Positions 17,330-27,309 of a DNA stretch of 64,000 nucleotides are shown here, in pieces. Position 1 is the stretch's first letter, and each line of letters starts with the position of its first letter. The translations under genes were made by a program, and so were the position numbers. This stretch comes from Bacteroidota bacterium (lineage in GTDB: Bacteria; Bacteroidota; Bacteroidia; Flavobacteriales; Flavobacteriaceae). Below the pieces are notes generated by a model. It did no database searches. It was given only the letters and a program-made list of their open reading frames with translations, and was not told the origin of the DNA. Where the stretch lies: positions 1 to 64,000 of the forward strand of contig JAKQHT010000001.1 of assembly GCA_029557895.1 (NCBI GenBank), in the 5' to 3' direction.

Positions 17330-20095
17330 TCATTCCGGAATTTTTTCTACAAAATCGATTTCGGGGTCACAAATTTCCTTGATGATTTTTTGGAGTTGTT
17401 TGGCAAATTCCGATAGGGTTTCTTTTGTAACCAGATTGTCTGTTAACGCATCTTTTGCCGCTTTGCCTTTTTTTGTAAATCGGATAAAAGGAGTGTCTTT
17501 CAGGTTTTTAAACGACACGACACCTGCCTCTACAGGTTTGTCAAATGCTTCCATGTCGTTGAGCATATAGCAATAAGCCAGCACCTGAAAACTCTTGCTG
17601 TATTTTTTGTAATCTTTGGTAATGTCGTCCCAATCGTTTACAGAAACCTGATTTTGGTTTACCTTGCCGGTCTTGTAATCGATAATCCTCCGCACTCCGT
17701 TACATTCGTCTATTCTATCCACAGAACCTTTTATGTTCACTTTGTGGCCTAATTCGGGTATGGGCACCGAAGCATTAACTTTCTTCTCAACATCAATGAT
17801 CTTTATCTGGTCACCGTTTTTGATGGCTTCTGTTTCTTTGTTCAAAAAGTTAAGTACATATCTCTTTGCTATTTCAAACACGATTAGGTTTTTCCCCTTG
17901 GTCACATCACCGTTTTTAAAGTTGTTTGCAAAATGGGTTTTTACGGTTGTTTCGATGGAGGTTTTCATGGCTTCCAGAGCGTCCAAATCTAATACTTTAC
18001 CTTTCAATGGTCTGTAGAAATCCTCAAGAGTCTGGTGTATGACATTTCCAAGGGTGTTGGCGGCCACTGTTTCTTCAAGTTCCTCAAATTGTTTGATTTC
18101 TAAAATGTATTCAGTATAAAAATCAAAGGGGTTACGTATGTATTTTGTAATTGACGAGGGAGAAAATCCTCTTTCGGCCAGTTTTTTGATCTTTTCGATC
18201 ACGGCGGGTGTTTTCTTAATGGATCTAAGACAACGTTTTGTGGGCTGTACATCAGGTGCAACAATATAATGGTTGATAGGGTGCAATGCTTCTATCTCCA
18301 TTTGTGATATAAAACGGCTCTTTTCGCCACCGATAAGCACATTTGGTTCTGTGTTGTACAGTATATAAACATGTTTTGCCCGTTGTAGGAGCCTGTAAAA
18401 GTGATAAGAGTAAACAGCGTCTTTTTCTTTGTATGTAGGCAATCCGTATTGTAATTTTACATCAAACGGGATGAAGGAATTACTTGTTTTTCCGGCGGGA
18501 AGGATATCTTCGTTAGCCGAAGTGAAGATAACGGTATCAAAATCCAATACCCGGGTTTCAAGCATCCCCATGATTTGCAATCCAACCAAAGGTTCGCCTT
18601 TGAAGTCCAGAGTTTCGCTTTTTAGCAGTTCCTTGTACAGCGCTGACACCGAAGCTACGTTTGGTATGTGTGCAAATGCATCGTTTAATGTGCGCAATTC
18701 ATTGAACAAGGTATTGAAGCGATATAGATATTCCAGAGCCAATAGGTTTTTGGATTTATCTGTTACCAATTGGTTTTTGATTAGGGAAATTAAACTTATA
18801 CAACGGTCAATGGCAATCGTTGATGTATTGCCCCAAGTTTCAAAAAGCGCATCTATGATTTCTATATGGCTTGGACCAAGCTCTTTCAGTTGTGCGTGTG
18901 ATGCATATGCCGTATTGTTGTCCTGCAGATGAGCAACAATTTTTTCTGCGACGTTGCTTTCATGGTGGTCGAATAACGGTCGAATGAATGGGTTTGTGAG
19001 GAGGAATTCGATGTCTTTATGGTAATACGCACTATTTTTCAACTTGTGCATGCCAAAAAGCCGATCAAAGAAGGAAGCAAGAGGAACAGATTTTAAGGGC
19101 AAGCCCATTGTGATGTTGACACCATCCACATCGTCTGGAAAGCTGTTGAGCAAAGGAGACAGGAGATTTTCATCGGCAAGGACAACCGCAGTGTTGTTAA
19201 GCGTCCCGTTTTGTTCCTTTACAGATTTGAGCAACTCGCCCACATATTTTGCTTGACCGATACTTTTGGGTGTGCCAACGGCATGGATGATTTTTTTCGA
19301 AGTATAATTAGAGCCGACCCAATCAAAAGGATGCTTTTGAAAATAAGACCATTTTTCTTTGTAAGACCTTAAAAAATAGGCAGCATCATGCACAGGGTTG
19401 TCCATAAACAACGTGTCAATGTCCCAATAAACATTTGCTACTCCTGCCATTAACATTTTCTGGATGATACTTTCTTCAGCTTTTGTCAAGGCATTGAAGC
19501 CAACAAATATGTGACGGTTTTGGGTTTTTGAGATATACGCATCGATTTGCGATTCAGATTCCCTGTATACCAAGCCCTGATATCCCTTTTTTTTATCTGT
19601 CAGTCGGTTTTTAAAAGCATGGTATAAAGGTTTAATGCGATTCCAAAAGGCTAGGTAGTTCTTAATGGATTCTGTAATATTGTCTTTTGTCAGCTGCCAA
19701 TTTTCAAGTTGTTTTATGTCTTTCAGGTAATCGAAAATGGCATCTGGAGTAGTCAATTGGCGGTCTATTTCATTAAAGTCCTGTAGCAGCCGGGGCGCCC
19801 ATTTTGAAAACTCTTCAAAAGTATCTTGGTTGATCTTTGGTGTTGTTTCAAGATAGGCCTCATAAAATTCAAAGAGCAATTCGGTATTTGAGGCATATCG
19901 AAATCCCGAAATGGTTTCGATCAATGCTTCGATAGAGAGAATTTTTGGAGCAAATATAGTTCTGTTGAGGTTTTTGGCAAGCGTGTCCATCAAGAACACA
20001 CCGGCTCTTTTGCTTGGCAAAACAAATGTGGTTTGAGAAAAATCTGTATTTTTTTTCTGTAGATCCTCTATGACTTCTTGTAAGAAACTGCTCAT
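17330..20095 (-). CDS. AddB-like PD-(D/E)XK nuclease family protein
   Basis: This 921-residue protein has the layout of AddB/RexB-type subunits: an inactivated helicase-like N-terminal part (TFVLPSKRAGVFLMDTLA) and a C-terminal nuclease domain with LGNVIHQTLEDFY and the PD-(D/E)XK catalytic segment RRIIDYKTGK near residue 810. With the AddA-like protein encoded at 22859-26017 it would process double-strand DNA ends for recombinational repair. The two subunits are separated here by kbl and an OmpA-family gene. Its start codon lies just after the terminator of the OmpA gene on the same strand, so its transcript is likely to be partly separate. Confidence 0.85.
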   Translation of the reverse strand: MSSFLQEVIEDLQKKNTDFSQTTFVLPSKRAGVFLMDTLAKNLNRTIFAPKILSIEALIETISGFRYASNTELLFEFYEAYLETTPKINQDTFEEFSKWAPRLLQDFNEIDRQLTTPDAIFDYLKDIKQLENWQLTKDNITESIKNYLAFWNRIKPLYHAFKNRLTDKKKGYQGLVYRESESQIDAYISKTQNRHIFVGFNALTKAEESIIQKMLMAGVANVYWDIDTLFMDNPVHDAAYFLRSYKEKWSYFQKHPFDWVGSNYTSKKIIHAVGTPKSIGQAKYVGELLKSVKEQNGTLNNTAVVLADENLLSPLLNSFPDDVDGVNITMGLPLKSVPLASFFDRLFGMHKLKNSAYYHKDIEFLLTNPFIRPLFDHHESNVAEKIVAHLQDNNTAYASHAQLKELGPSHIEIIDALFETWGNTSTIAIDRCISLISLIKNQLVTDKSKNLLALEYLYRFNTLFNELRTLNDAFAHIPNVASVSALYKELLKSETLDFKGEPLVGLQIMGMLETRVLDFDTVIFTSANEDILPAGKTSNSFIPFDVKLQYGLPTYKEKDAVYSYHFYRLLQRAKHVYILYNTEPNVLIGGEKSRFISQMEIEALHPINHYIVAPDVQPTKRCLRSIKKTPAVIEKIKKLAERGFSPSSITKYIRNPFDFYTEYILEIKQFEELEETVAANTLGNVIHQTLEDFYRPLKGKVLDLDALEAMKTSIETTVKTHFANNFKNGDVTKGKNLIVFEIAKRYVLNFLNKETEAIKNGDQIKIIDVEKKVNASVPIPELGHKVNIKGSVDRIDECNGVRRIIDYKTGKVNQNQVSVNDWDDITKDYKKYSKSFQVLAYCYMLNDMEAFDKPVEAGVVSFKNLKDTPFIRFTKKGKAAKDALTDNLVTKETLSEFAKQLQKIIKEICDPEIDFVEKIPE

Positions 20096-20108
20096 GGCAT
20101 AAAAATAA

Positions 20109-20137
20109 AAAACGCTCCGAATTTCGGAGCGTTTTTT
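20109..20137 (-). terminator. Terminator of the OmpA-family gene
   Basis: A perfect stem AACGCTCCGAA/TTCGGAGCGTT with a 1-base centre and T runs on both strands lies 21 bp after the OmpA-family stop codon, between it and the addB-like gene. It could work on either strand. Confidence 0.85.
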
Positions 20138-20157
20138 GTATTTATTTTAAAACCTAA

Positions 20158-21516
20158 TTACTTAAGCTTTACTTCAACACGTCTGTTGTTGGCTCTACCA
20201 GCAGCAGTTTTGTTAGAATCGATTGGTTGTTCTTCACCGAAACCACGAGCAGTCAATCTGCTTTGATCGATGCCGTTGGCGATTAACCAATCTCTAACTG
20301 CGTTTGCACGTCTTTCAGACAGCAATTTGTTAGATTTTTCAGCACCTACACTATCAGTGTGTCCATCGATAAAGAAGTTAGCATTTGGATATTCTTTGAA
20401 TATTGCATTCATTGAAGCCAAAGTTTGAAGCGACTCTTGCTTGAATGTTGCCTTACCAGTATCGAACAAGATAGTTCTTGCGTACTCGTTAAGTTGCTTC
20501 ATGATTTCTTCAGTAGGAGTTTCTGGGCAACCGTTGTTAGCTACTGTACCAGGTACATCAGGACATTGGTCATCTTTGTCCAATACGCCATCACCATCAC
20601 TATCTTTCCAAGGGCAACCTCCGTTTTCTTTAGGGCCAGCCTCATTTGGACATTGGTCATCTTTATCAGCTACGCCATCGCCATCTGCATCAGGGCAACC
20701 TCCCAATTCTTTAGGACCAGCAACTGTAGGACAAGCATCTTTGTTGTCAGGCACACCGTCACCGTCAGAATCAGGGCATCCGTTGAATTCAGCCAATCCA
20801 GCTTGATCTGGACACTCATCTTTAGCGTCTTCTATACCGTCGCCGTCAGAATCAGGACATCCGTTGAACTGTGCCAAACCAAAAACTTCTGGACAAGCAT
20901 CGTCTCTATCGTAAACACCATCACCATCAGTATCTTTACCGCCAAACTTAATGGTTAAGCCAGCTGTATGTTGGAAATGTTTTGCTAAATAATCTTCAAA
21001 CGCATGTTTGTAAGCAGATTGGAAAGTGAAGCCGATGTTTTCTGTAAACCAGAAGTTCAAACCTAGAGTTCCATTAAGGGTTCCAGCTCCTATTTCATCA
21101 ACCCAAGTGTAACCACCACCTACTCCTAGGTAAGGATCGATAATTTTTGAGTTCAAAATTTTCCCAAAAGAATATTTTACGGTTCCATCTAGCGCATAAT
21201 ATGATAAATCACTAGCGGATGAATCACCAATTTTGTCAATTCTGTTAATGCTACCGGCAGCTACAAAAGAGAATCCCTCTCCCAAGTACCTTCCTACTGA
21301 AATTGACGATAACGAAGGGAGAATATTGTAATGGTCAGTTGCGTTAAAGTACTCATCAAAATATTCGCCAAGTGGCGCAGCTTCGCCAACGGGGTAGAAA
21401 TCGACAGCGTTAATGCCAGCTCCTATAGCCCAAGGATTGTTTTCATCTTGTGCATTTGCGTTGCTGAAGCCCAATAGAAACAACGTTGCAATAAATAATC
21501 TGCTAAGATTTTTCAT
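20158..21516 (-). CDS. OmpA-family outer membrane protein with thrombospondin type 3 repeats
   Basis: This 452-residue protein links the outer membrane to peptidoglycan. It has a signal peptide (residues 1-22, cut after ANA), an N-terminal beta-barrel-like domain (about 24-195), five or so calcium-binding TSP3 repeats of the type DSDGDGV-D--D-CP (about 197-320), and a C-terminal OmpA peptidoglycan-binding domain ([34 protein letters not shown]). The overall design is common and highly expressed in flavobacteria. A textbook Bacteroidota promoter lies upstream and a strong terminator downstream, so it is probably monocistronic. Confidence 0.93.
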   Translation of the reverse strand: MKNLSRLFIATLFLLGFSNANAQDENNPWAIGAGINAVDFYPVGEAAPLGEYFDEYFNATDHYNILPSLSSISVGRYLGEGFSFVAAGSINRIDKIGDSSASDLSYYALDGTVKYSFGKILNSKIIDPYLGVGGGYTWVDEIGAGTLNGTLGLNFWFTENIGFTFQSAYKHAFEDYLAKHFQHTAGLTIKFGGKDTDGDGVYDRDDACPEVFGLAQFNGCPDSDGDGIEDAKDECPDQAGLAEFNGCPDSDGDGVPDNKDACPTVAGPKELGGCPDADGDGVADKDDQCPNEAGPKENGGCPWKDSDGDGVLDKDDQCPDVPGTVANNGCPETPTEEIMKQLNEYARTILFDTGKATFKQESLQTLASMNAIFKEYPNANFFIDGHTDSVGAEKSNKLLSERRANAVRDWLIANGIDQSRLTARGFGEEQPIDSNKTAAGRANNRRVEVKLK

Positions 21517-21551
21517 ATTCTATTAATTTAATTTTAAGTGTTAATTGTTAG

Positions 21552-21581
21552 CAAAAGTAAGCCGTTAAATTATATTAACAA
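21552..21581 (-). promoter_or_regulatory. Promoter of the OmpA-family gene (-33 TTG, -7 TACTTTTG)
   Basis: On the minus strand TTG (21579-21581) is followed after exactly 19 bp by TACTTTTG (21552-21559). Both match the Bacteroidota primary sigma factor consensus TTG-N19-TAnnTTTG. The leader to the ATG is about 30 bases. Confidence 0.7.
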
Positions 21582-21640
21582 AGACAAATATATAAAAATA
21601 TTGATATATCTGCCCCAAAAGATGAATTTTTGGATAGATT

Positions 21641-22834
21641 TTAAATAACTTCCAGCATATTTCCTACTTTAATAAAGGCTGCAATGGCCTTATCCAGGTG
21701 TTCTTTAGTGTGTGCGGCAGAGATTTGAACACGAATACGCGCTCTGTCTTTTGGCACAACAGGATAAAAGAACCCAATCACATAAATCCCTTCATTGAGT
21801 AGAAAATTCGACATGGTTTGAGAAAGTCTTGCGTCGTAGAGCATTACGGGGACAATCGCTGAGTCACCGTCAATTATGTCAAATCCGGCTTTTTTCATTC
21901 CGGCTTTGAAATATTTGGTGTTTTCTTCGAGGGTGTTGCGCAATGATAGGTCTTCGGAAAGCAATTCGAAGACTTTGATGGATGCTCCAACAATAGATGG
22001 TGCCAAAGAATTTGAAAACAAATAGGGTCTTGAACGTTGGCGCAGCATTTCGATAATTTCCTTTTTGCCAGTGGTATAGCCTCCCATAGCACCGCCAAGC
22101 GCTTTCCCCAAAGTCCCAGTAATGATGTCTATCCTGCCAAGAACGCCTTTCTTTTCTAAAGTTCCCTTGCCGGTGTCGCCAATAAATCCTGCGGCATGGC
22201 ATTCATCGACCATTACCATTGCATCATATTTATCGGCCAAATCACAGATTTCATCCAAAGGGGCCAAAACGCCATCCATAGAAAAAACACCGTCGGTTAC
22301 AATGAGTTTAAAGCGAGAACCGCGGTCGTCTGCTGCGATGAGCTGTTGTTCCAGGTCTTTCATATTGCCGTTTTGATAGCGATATCTTGCGGCCTTGCAC
22401 AGGCGCACTCCATCTATGATGGAGGCGTGGTTGAGCGAGTCGGAAATGATGGCGTCTTCTTCGCCAAGCAAAGGTTCAAACACACCGCCATTGGCATCAA
22501 ATGCCGCAGCGTAGAGTATGGTGTCCTCGGTACCATAAAATTCTGCGATTTTCTTTTCGAGGGTTTTGTGTATGTCTTGCGTGCCACAAATAAACCGTAC
22601 AGACGACATGCCAAATCCATGTGTGTCCAATGCTTTTTTGGCAGCTTTTATCACTTCGGGATGCGAAGATAGCCCAAGGTAGTTGTTGGCACAGAAGTTA
22701 ATGACCGTCTGCCCCGTGTCCAATGTAATTTCTGCCCCTTGTGGGGAAGTAATGATCCGTTCTTCTTTGAACAGGCCTTCGGCCTTGATGTTTTTAAGTT
22801 CTTTTTGCAGATGTTGTTGGATTTTGCCGTACAT
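21641..22834 (-). CDS. kbl: Glycine C-acetyltransferase (2-amino-3-ketobutyrate CoA ligase)
   Basis: This 397-residue PLP enzyme of the alpha-oxoamine synthase family splits 2-amino-3-ketobutyrate with CoA into glycine and acetyl-CoA in threonine breakdown. It has [33 protein letters not shown] with the PLP-binding aspartate and histidine, and the PLP lysine in [15 protein letters not shown] near residue 243. Length is typical of Kbl. Related enzymes such as BioF and serine palmitoyltransferase are less likely, given the N-terminus and the SMDGVLAPL segment. No threonine dehydrogenase lies beside it. A -7 element TAACTTTG overlaps the end of the upstream addA-like gene. Confidence 0.92.
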   Translation of the reverse strand: MYGKIQQHLQKELKNIKAEGLFKEERIITSPQGAEITLDTGQTVINFCANNYLGLSSHPEVIKAAKKALDTHGFGMSSVRFICGTQDIHKTLEKKIAEFYGTEDTILYAAAFDANGGVFEPLLGEEDAIISDSLNHASIIDGVRLCKAARYRYQNGNMKDLEQQLIAADDRGSRFKLIVTDGVFSMDGVLAPLDEICDLADKYDAMVMVDECHAAGFIGDTGKGTLEKKGVLGRIDIITGTLGKALGGAMGGYTTGKKEIIEMLRQRSRPYLFSNSLAPSIVGASIKVFELLSEDLSLRNTLEENTKYFKAGMKKAGFDIIDGDSAIVPVMLYDARLSQTMSNFLLNEGIYVIGFFYPVVPKDRARIRVQISAAHTKEHLDKAIAAFIKVGNMLEVI

Positions 22835-22853
22835 GGTTTACAAAGTTTGGTTG

Positions 22854-22861
22854 CAAAGTTA
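22854..22861 (-). promoter_or_regulatory. Possible -7 element of kbl
   Basis: TAACTTTG on the minus strand fits TAnnTTTG, 19 bp before the kbl ATG, and overlaps the addA-like stop codon. No TTG was found at the -33 position. Confidence 0.4.
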
Positions 22862-25800
22862 AAATTCTTTTATCGTAATGCCATCATTGATATATACCAA
22901 TATTTGCTTGATGACCGAAAACCCCATATCTTCCAGAAGGGACTTATATATGGTGAGTTGTTCGGCATGAAGGGATTTTTCGGCACCAGTCTTATAATCC
23001 AGCAGGATGGCTTCTCTACGGTTATTGAACATGATACGGTCAGGACGATGGATGGTGCCATTGCCAGATATAATGTCCCTTTCATTATGGATGCTCCAGT
23101 TATTATTGGCAGTATAATATGGTGATAACTTATGGTGGTTAACAATCCTTGAGGTGGCTTCGGTCAAATACTGGAACTGTTCGGCCGTGACTTCTCCGGA
23201 TCGCAACATGGCTGACAGCACGGGTACGATGTCTTCATTGGTCTGGATTTTGGACATAACCAAATGGAGCAAGTTCCCTTTTTCTTGGGCTTCTTTTTGG
23301 GATGTTTCCCACAAAATTCCGGAAAGAGCCATTAGCTTTATGTTGTGGTCTTCTTTTTTTGTTGAAATGAACCCGGCTTGAATGATGTCCGATTTTTCTT
23401 TTTTGGTCCCTGCCCGTCTGCTTGGGTTCCCGAATGTATAAACATTTTGGGTCTTTTCCCAAAGGCGCAATTCCTTAAGGTATTTGATGAACAGCCCAGA
23501 ATAATTGGATTCTCGCTCATTGCCTGTATTGTCCAAATCCAGTTCACTAATAATATAGAGTTGTTCCGATGCGCGGGTCATCACAACGTAAAGTAGGTTG
23601 ATGTTGTCCAGCTCTAGTTCAGAACGGTGGTTTTTGTACATTAATGCACCAACCTCGCCTTCTTTGCCAACATCAGCGTTCATGTTTATGAACAGATGTG
23701 AAAACCCATTGAACTGCTCTTGCTCCACAGGGAACCATGCTTTTTGGGATTTATCTTGGCGGATGGGCCGGTTGGCATATGGAAAAATCACAACAGGAAA
23801 CTCCAATCCTTTTGATTTATGGATGGTCATGATCTGAATTGCGTTGGTACCTTGGGGTGACACAATGCTCAATTGCTCCTTTTTCTGTTCCCAATGTGAT
23901 ACAAACCCAGAAAAACCAGATCTGTTTTGAATGGAAAAATCCAATATTTCATCCATAAGATATTGGAGATGGGCATTTGGGGTTGTGTTCAACCCGAAAT
24001 CCCTGACCAACATTTCTGCTGCATCATAAAGTGGCGTTTGTACAAAAGCATTGAAATCAAAATCAAACTGGGGGAGGTTCCTAAACATTTCAGAAGCCTC
24101 CAAATGGATCAATGGGCTGTAAAATGCATGGTGGTCATCCAGATGCAATTTGTTGTTGGCCAAATAACTCAAAGCCTCAAACTTTAATGAATCATTTTTT
24201 GGCTGTAATGCAAGGCCAAACATAGCAATGACGAATGTTGTTTCGGGAGCATTTTTTATTAACAGTGAATCCGAAGATATTACCAGGATATTCTCGTTGC
24301 TCAAATATTCTGCAATGGCACTACCTTCTTTTCTTTCGCGGGTGATGATGCACATATCTCCATAATCAAAACCGTTGGACTTGGCTTTTTCTATGGTTTC
24401 ATGGACACGTGTGCAGTTTATCAAGTCCTTACTTTCGTCTTCTGCCAAATTTTTTGTGTCCAAAAAGCAAAATTCCACATAACCACCTTCCTCTATAGTA
24501 TAGTTTTGTGAACAATTTTGATAAATAGCTTTGTGCTTTTCGTCAGAAAACACGAATTCTGACAAGTATTTAAAGAACGAATTGTTTAATTCCACGATTT
24601 GCTTTGCACTACGGTAGTTGTCCGGAAGGTTCTCAACGCATACATCACTGAATACCTTTGATTGTTTTGAACACAGATCCATGAACAGTTCGGCCTTACC
24701 ACCACGCCAGCGATAGATGGATTGTTTGGCATCGCCAACAATCATTGCCGTGCCTCTCTCTCCCCGCATGTTTTCACTCGAAATGGCATTGAATACCATT
24801 GGCGTCAGGTTATCCCATTGCAATTGCGAGGTGTCTTGAAATTCATCAATAAAAAAATGCCTGAACTTTTCGCCGATACGTTCATATATATAAGGAGCGG
24901 GCTGATCCTTGATTTCGTTGCCAATGATGGAATTAAATTCCGTTATCATCAGCAGGCCCTCGTCTTCCTTAATGTCTTTCAGCGAGTTGTTGATGGCGTT
25001 CAGCACCGAAAGCGGTGTGATGTTCAGGTGCGCATTACGGAGCATCAGGCATTTATGTACTGTTTTTTTGATATCCAGATAGTGCGCTTCCAATGTGGGC
25101 AGTATGCGGTCAATAATGACAGCCTTTGCGGGATCTGTTTTTATCTTATAAATATTTGAGCGCTCTTCAAGGTTTGTTTGGAGGTTGTTATCGTAGAGTC
25201 TGGTAAAATCCAATTTGGAAGCCTTGATAAAATGGTTGGGGAGCGTTTTTCGGATAAAATCTGAATTTTCGAGCCCATTGCTGCCAATAAGCTCCATGGC
25301 ACTATTGGCTTCCGATATAATTTTTGCTTCACTTCTGCTAATCGTTTTTGCCAATGTATCTTTCAATTGCTTAAAGTCTGCAAGTGTTTTGTCTTTTAAA
25401 TCATTAATATAAGGAATGTCATTTTCTTTGGTGAGCAATTCCGAAATGTTTTTCAAATCCCGCGACACGTCCCAGCTCTTGTCTTCATCGGCTTTCGAAA
25501 TGGCAAAGTCCACCATGAAGTTGGTCAGCACCTCATCGGAACCTACTTTTTCTATAAGATTCTCAACGGCTCTGTCAAGTAAATCCTTTGTGTTGAGCGT
25601 CACCTCAAAGTTAACAGGTAACTTAAGGTCGTGGGCAAAAGTGCGTATTAGTTGGTGGTTGAATTTGTCGATGGTAGCTATGTCAAAAGCTGCATAGTTA
25701 TGCACTATGGCTTCCAAAACCTTCTTGGATTTTTCATGAAGTTGTACAGGCTCCATTCCAAGAGTTTCGCAAAGCCCAACAAACATCGGGTCGTTTTTCG

Positions 25801-26017
25801 TGATGATTTTTTCATCGGAAAATGCCTGTAGGGTCTTGACAATGCGCTCTTTCATTTCGGAAACGGCCTTATTGGTAAAGGTAAGAGATAGGATAGACCG
25901 AAAAGCAATGGGTGATCTTGCCCTCAATAGAATCTTGAGGTACTCTTTTACCAAGGTATACGTTTTCCCGCTTCCTGCCGATGCATTATATATGGTAAAG
26001 GCACATTTGCTGTTCAT
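22859..26017 (-). CDS. AddA-like UvrD-family helicase/nuclease
   Basis: This 1,052-residue protein is a UvrD/RexA-type helicase with a C-terminal nuclease, expected to work with the AddB-like protein in end resection. It has Walker A SAGSGKTYTL at about residues 13-22, Walker B FIDEFQDTSQLQW near 389, VGDAKQSIYRWRGG near 429, motif V/VI LLYVVMTRASEQLYI near 810, and a C-terminal nuclease motif AILLDYKTGAE near 1005. The start at 26017 gives MNSKCAFTIYNASAGSGKT, with the Walker A close to the N-terminus as usual. kbl follows 24 bp after its stop codon. Confidence 0.9.
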   Translation of the reverse strand: MNSKCAFTIYNASAGSGKTYTLVKEYLKILLRARSPIAFRSILSLTFTNKAVSEMKERIVKTLQAFSDEKIITKNDPMFVGLCETLGMEPVQLHEKSKKVLEAIVHNYAAFDIATIDKFNHQLIRTFAHDLKLPVNFEVTLNTKDLLDRAVENLIEKVGSDEVLTNFMVDFAISKADEDKSWDVSRDLKNISELLTKENDIPYINDLKDKTLADFKQLKDTLAKTISRSEAKIISEANSAMELIGSNGLENSDFIRKTLPNHFIKASKLDFTRLYDNNLQTNLEERSNIYKIKTDPAKAVIIDRILPTLEAHYLDIKKTVHKCLMLRNAHLNITPLSVLNAINNSLKDIKEDEGLLMITEFNSIIGNEIKDQPAPYIYERIGEKFRHFFIDEFQDTSQLQWDNLTPMVFNAISSENMRGERGTAMIVGDAKQSIYRWRGGKAELFMDLCSKQSKVFSDVCVENLPDNYRSAKQIVELNNSFFKYLSEFVFSDEKHKAIYQNCSQNYTIEEGGYVEFCFLDTKNLAEDESKDLINCTRVHETIEKAKSNGFDYGDMCIITRERKEGSAIAEYLSNENILVISSDSLLIKNAPETTFVIAMFGLALQPKNDSLKFEALSYLANNKLHLDDHHAFYSPLIHLEASEMFRNLPQFDFDFNAFVQTPLYDAAEMLVRDFGLNTTPNAHLQYLMDEILDFSIQNRSGFSGFVSHWEQKKEQLSIVSPQGTNAIQIMTIHKSKGLEFPVVIFPYANRPIRQDKSQKAWFPVEQEQFNGFSHLFINMNADVGKEGEVGALMYKNHRSELELDNINLLYVVMTRASEQLYIISELDLDNTGNERESNYSGLFIKYLKELRLWEKTQNVYTFGNPSRRAGTKKEKSDIIQAGFISTKKEDHNIKLMALSGILWETSQKEAQEKGNLLHLVMSKIQTNEDIVPVLSAMLRSGEVTAEQFQYLTEATSRIVNHHKLSPYYTANNNWSIHNERDIISGNGTIHRPDRIMFNNRREAILLDYKTGAEKSLHAEQLTIYKSLLEDMGFSVIKQILVYINDGITIKEF

Positions 26018-26169
26018 CGCATTTCAATTTTGTACAATATAGGGACATTAGCCCTGCTGAAGCAAATATTTGTGTCAAAAAAGTGTGGGCGCCATATCTT
26101 TAAATGTTAAATTTTATATAAGAAACCCGACAGTATCGGCTTCTATTTTTATGCCAATGGTTTTATGCG

Positions 26170-26177
26170 TAAATTTG
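26170..26177 (+). promoter_or_regulatory. -7 promoter element of the superoxide dismutase gene
   Basis: TAAATTTG fits TAnnTTTG, 38 bp before the ATG. The -33 position is T-rich without an exact TTG. Confidence 0.4.
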
Positions 26178-26215
26178 AAGAAAATATATGTTAACCAAAT
26201 ATAAATACAAAGATT

Positions 26216-26824
26216 ATGTCTTTTGAATTACCAAAACTGAAATATGCATACGATGCATTGGAGCCTTATATTGATGCGAAAACCATGGAAATTCACCATT
26301 CTAAGCACCACCAAGGCTACACCACAAACCTCAATAATGCAATTGAGGGTACTGACTTGGCCGGAAAGACCATTGAAAACATACTCATCAACCTCGATAT
26401 GGGCAACGCGGCCGTGAGGAACAACGGTGGCGGATTTTATAACCATGCGCTATTTTGGGATGTTATCAACCCTGAAGGCAAAGGGCGGCTTTCCGGCGAA
26501 CTGAAAGACGCCATCGAAAACCAATACAAATCTTTTGATGCTTTTAAGGCTGAATTTAGCAAAGCAGCAGCAACGCGTTTTGGTTCAGGATGGGCTTGGC
26601 TGTGTGTCCACAAGGGCGGCAAAGTTGAGATTTGCTCAACACCCAATCAGGACAATCCATTGATGCCCAACACAGGTTGCGGCGGTACTCCGATTTTGGG
26701 ACTTGATGTTTGGGAACATGCCTACTACCTAAAATATCAGAACAGGCGTCCGGATTATATCGAAGCTTTTTTCAGTATCATCAACTGGAACGAAGTCGAA
26801 AGGCGTTACGCAGTAGCTAAATAA
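26216..26824 (+). CDS. Superoxide dismutase, probably manganese type
   Basis: This 202-residue cytoplasmic enzyme converts superoxide to oxygen and hydrogen peroxide. The metal ligands are visible: the first histidine in [11 protein letters not shown] (residue 27), a second in [11 protein letters not shown], and aspartate plus histidine in [12 protein letters not shown]. The glycines before FYNHALFW together with a glutamine in [10 protein letters not shown] are the arrangement typical of Mn enzymes rather than Fe enzymes, though related enzymes can use either metal. The gene is monocistronic and is followed by a MITE-like element and hairpins. I leave the symbol blank because sodA/sodB use varies in this group. 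Confidence 0.95.
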   Translation: MSFELPKLKYAYDALEPYIDAKTMEIHHSKHHQGYTTNLNNAIEGTDLAGKTIENILINLDMGNAAVRNNGGGFYNHALFWDVINPEGKGRLSGELKDAIENQYKSFDAFKAEFSKAAATRFGSGWAWLCVHKGGKVEICSTPNQDNPLMPNTGCGGTPILGLDVWEHAYYLKYQNRRPDYIEAFFSIINWNEVERRYAVAK

Positions 26825-26840
26825 TCAGATTCCAGAGAAC

Positions 26841-27013
26841 AAAAGGAGGCTGTTCCAAAACGTTAATATTTGTCATCCCGTACCGATAGCTATCGGGATC
26901 AGGGTCTTATATAATTTGCTAATTGATTATAAGAAGTTGAATCTGTCCTGAAACATGTTCAGGGAGATCTGGTTCAACATGACAAAGACAAAGTTTTGAG
27001 ACAGCCTCTTTTT
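26841..27013. repeat. MITE-like element with imperfect terminal inverted repeats
   Basis: The ends AGGAGGCTGTTCCAAAAC and GTTTTGAGACAGCCTCTTTT are imperfect inverted repeats extending about 35 bp (both arms also share TTTGTCAT). Inside are a perfect 14-bp palindrome CCGATAGCTATCGG (26883-26896) and nested dyads (CCTGAA/TTCAGG within GTTGAA/TTCAAC, about 26935-26976). No coding sequence is inside. A related, decayed copy lies at 40369-40507. The folded right end with its T run may serve as a terminator for sod. Confidence 0.65.
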
Positions 27014-27044
27014 ATTTTTACAATTTTGGGCTTAATTTAAAATG

Positions 27045-27074
27045 AAAAGAGGCGGACTATCGTCCACCTCTTTT
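27045..27074. terminator. Bidirectional hairpin terminator (first of two)
   Basis: AAAAGAGGCGGAC and GTCCACCTCTTTT form a 13-bp stem with one mismatch and a 4-base loop, with A and T runs at the base. It could end transcripts from sod on the plus strand or from the purF-like gene on the minus strand. Confidence 0.6.
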
Positions 27075-27114
27075 GCCCCAAATCTACCATAAACTTAACC
27101 TACTTATGTTATGG
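27075..27114 (+). repeat. 40-bp intergenic repeat, copy A
   Basis: The 40 bp start with GCCCCAAATCTACCATAAAC and end with CTACTTATGTTATGG, directly after a hairpin. It is identical to copy B at 27310 except for one base (A/G in CATRAACT). It contains its own dyad CCATAA/TTATGG. Confidence 0.75.
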
Positions 27115-27278
27115 ATGAAGCAAATGTATGGCGATATCTCAAAGTAAAATGAATTTTTTAGACAAACGACCTACATTTTAGTTTAAAAGATTGTCGCATG
27201 ATTTTTTAACGATGAAATACACTTTGAGCGTTTGGATTGGGTGGGTGTGGCGATGGCGGAGCATTAACCGAAGTAAAT

Positions 27279-27309
27279 AAAAAAGGCAGCTGGTACAGCT
27301 GCCTTTTTT
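27279..27309. terminator. Bidirectional hairpin terminator (second of two)
   Basis: AAAAAAGGCAGCTG and CAGCTGCCTTTTTT form a perfect 14-bp stem with a 3-base loop, between convergent genes. It lies directly before repeat copy B. Confidence 0.7.

Noticed and set aside
20580-20940. TSP3 coding repeats as a CRISPR-like array
   Set aside because: The repeats are in-frame protein repeats with varying DNA and no uniform spacers.
20425-20958. Long open frame of 177 codons antisense to the OmpA-family gene
   Set aside because: It mirrors the repetitive TSP3 region of the OmpA gene; its repeats arise from the DSDGDG codons on the other strand, and there is no promoter or independent support.
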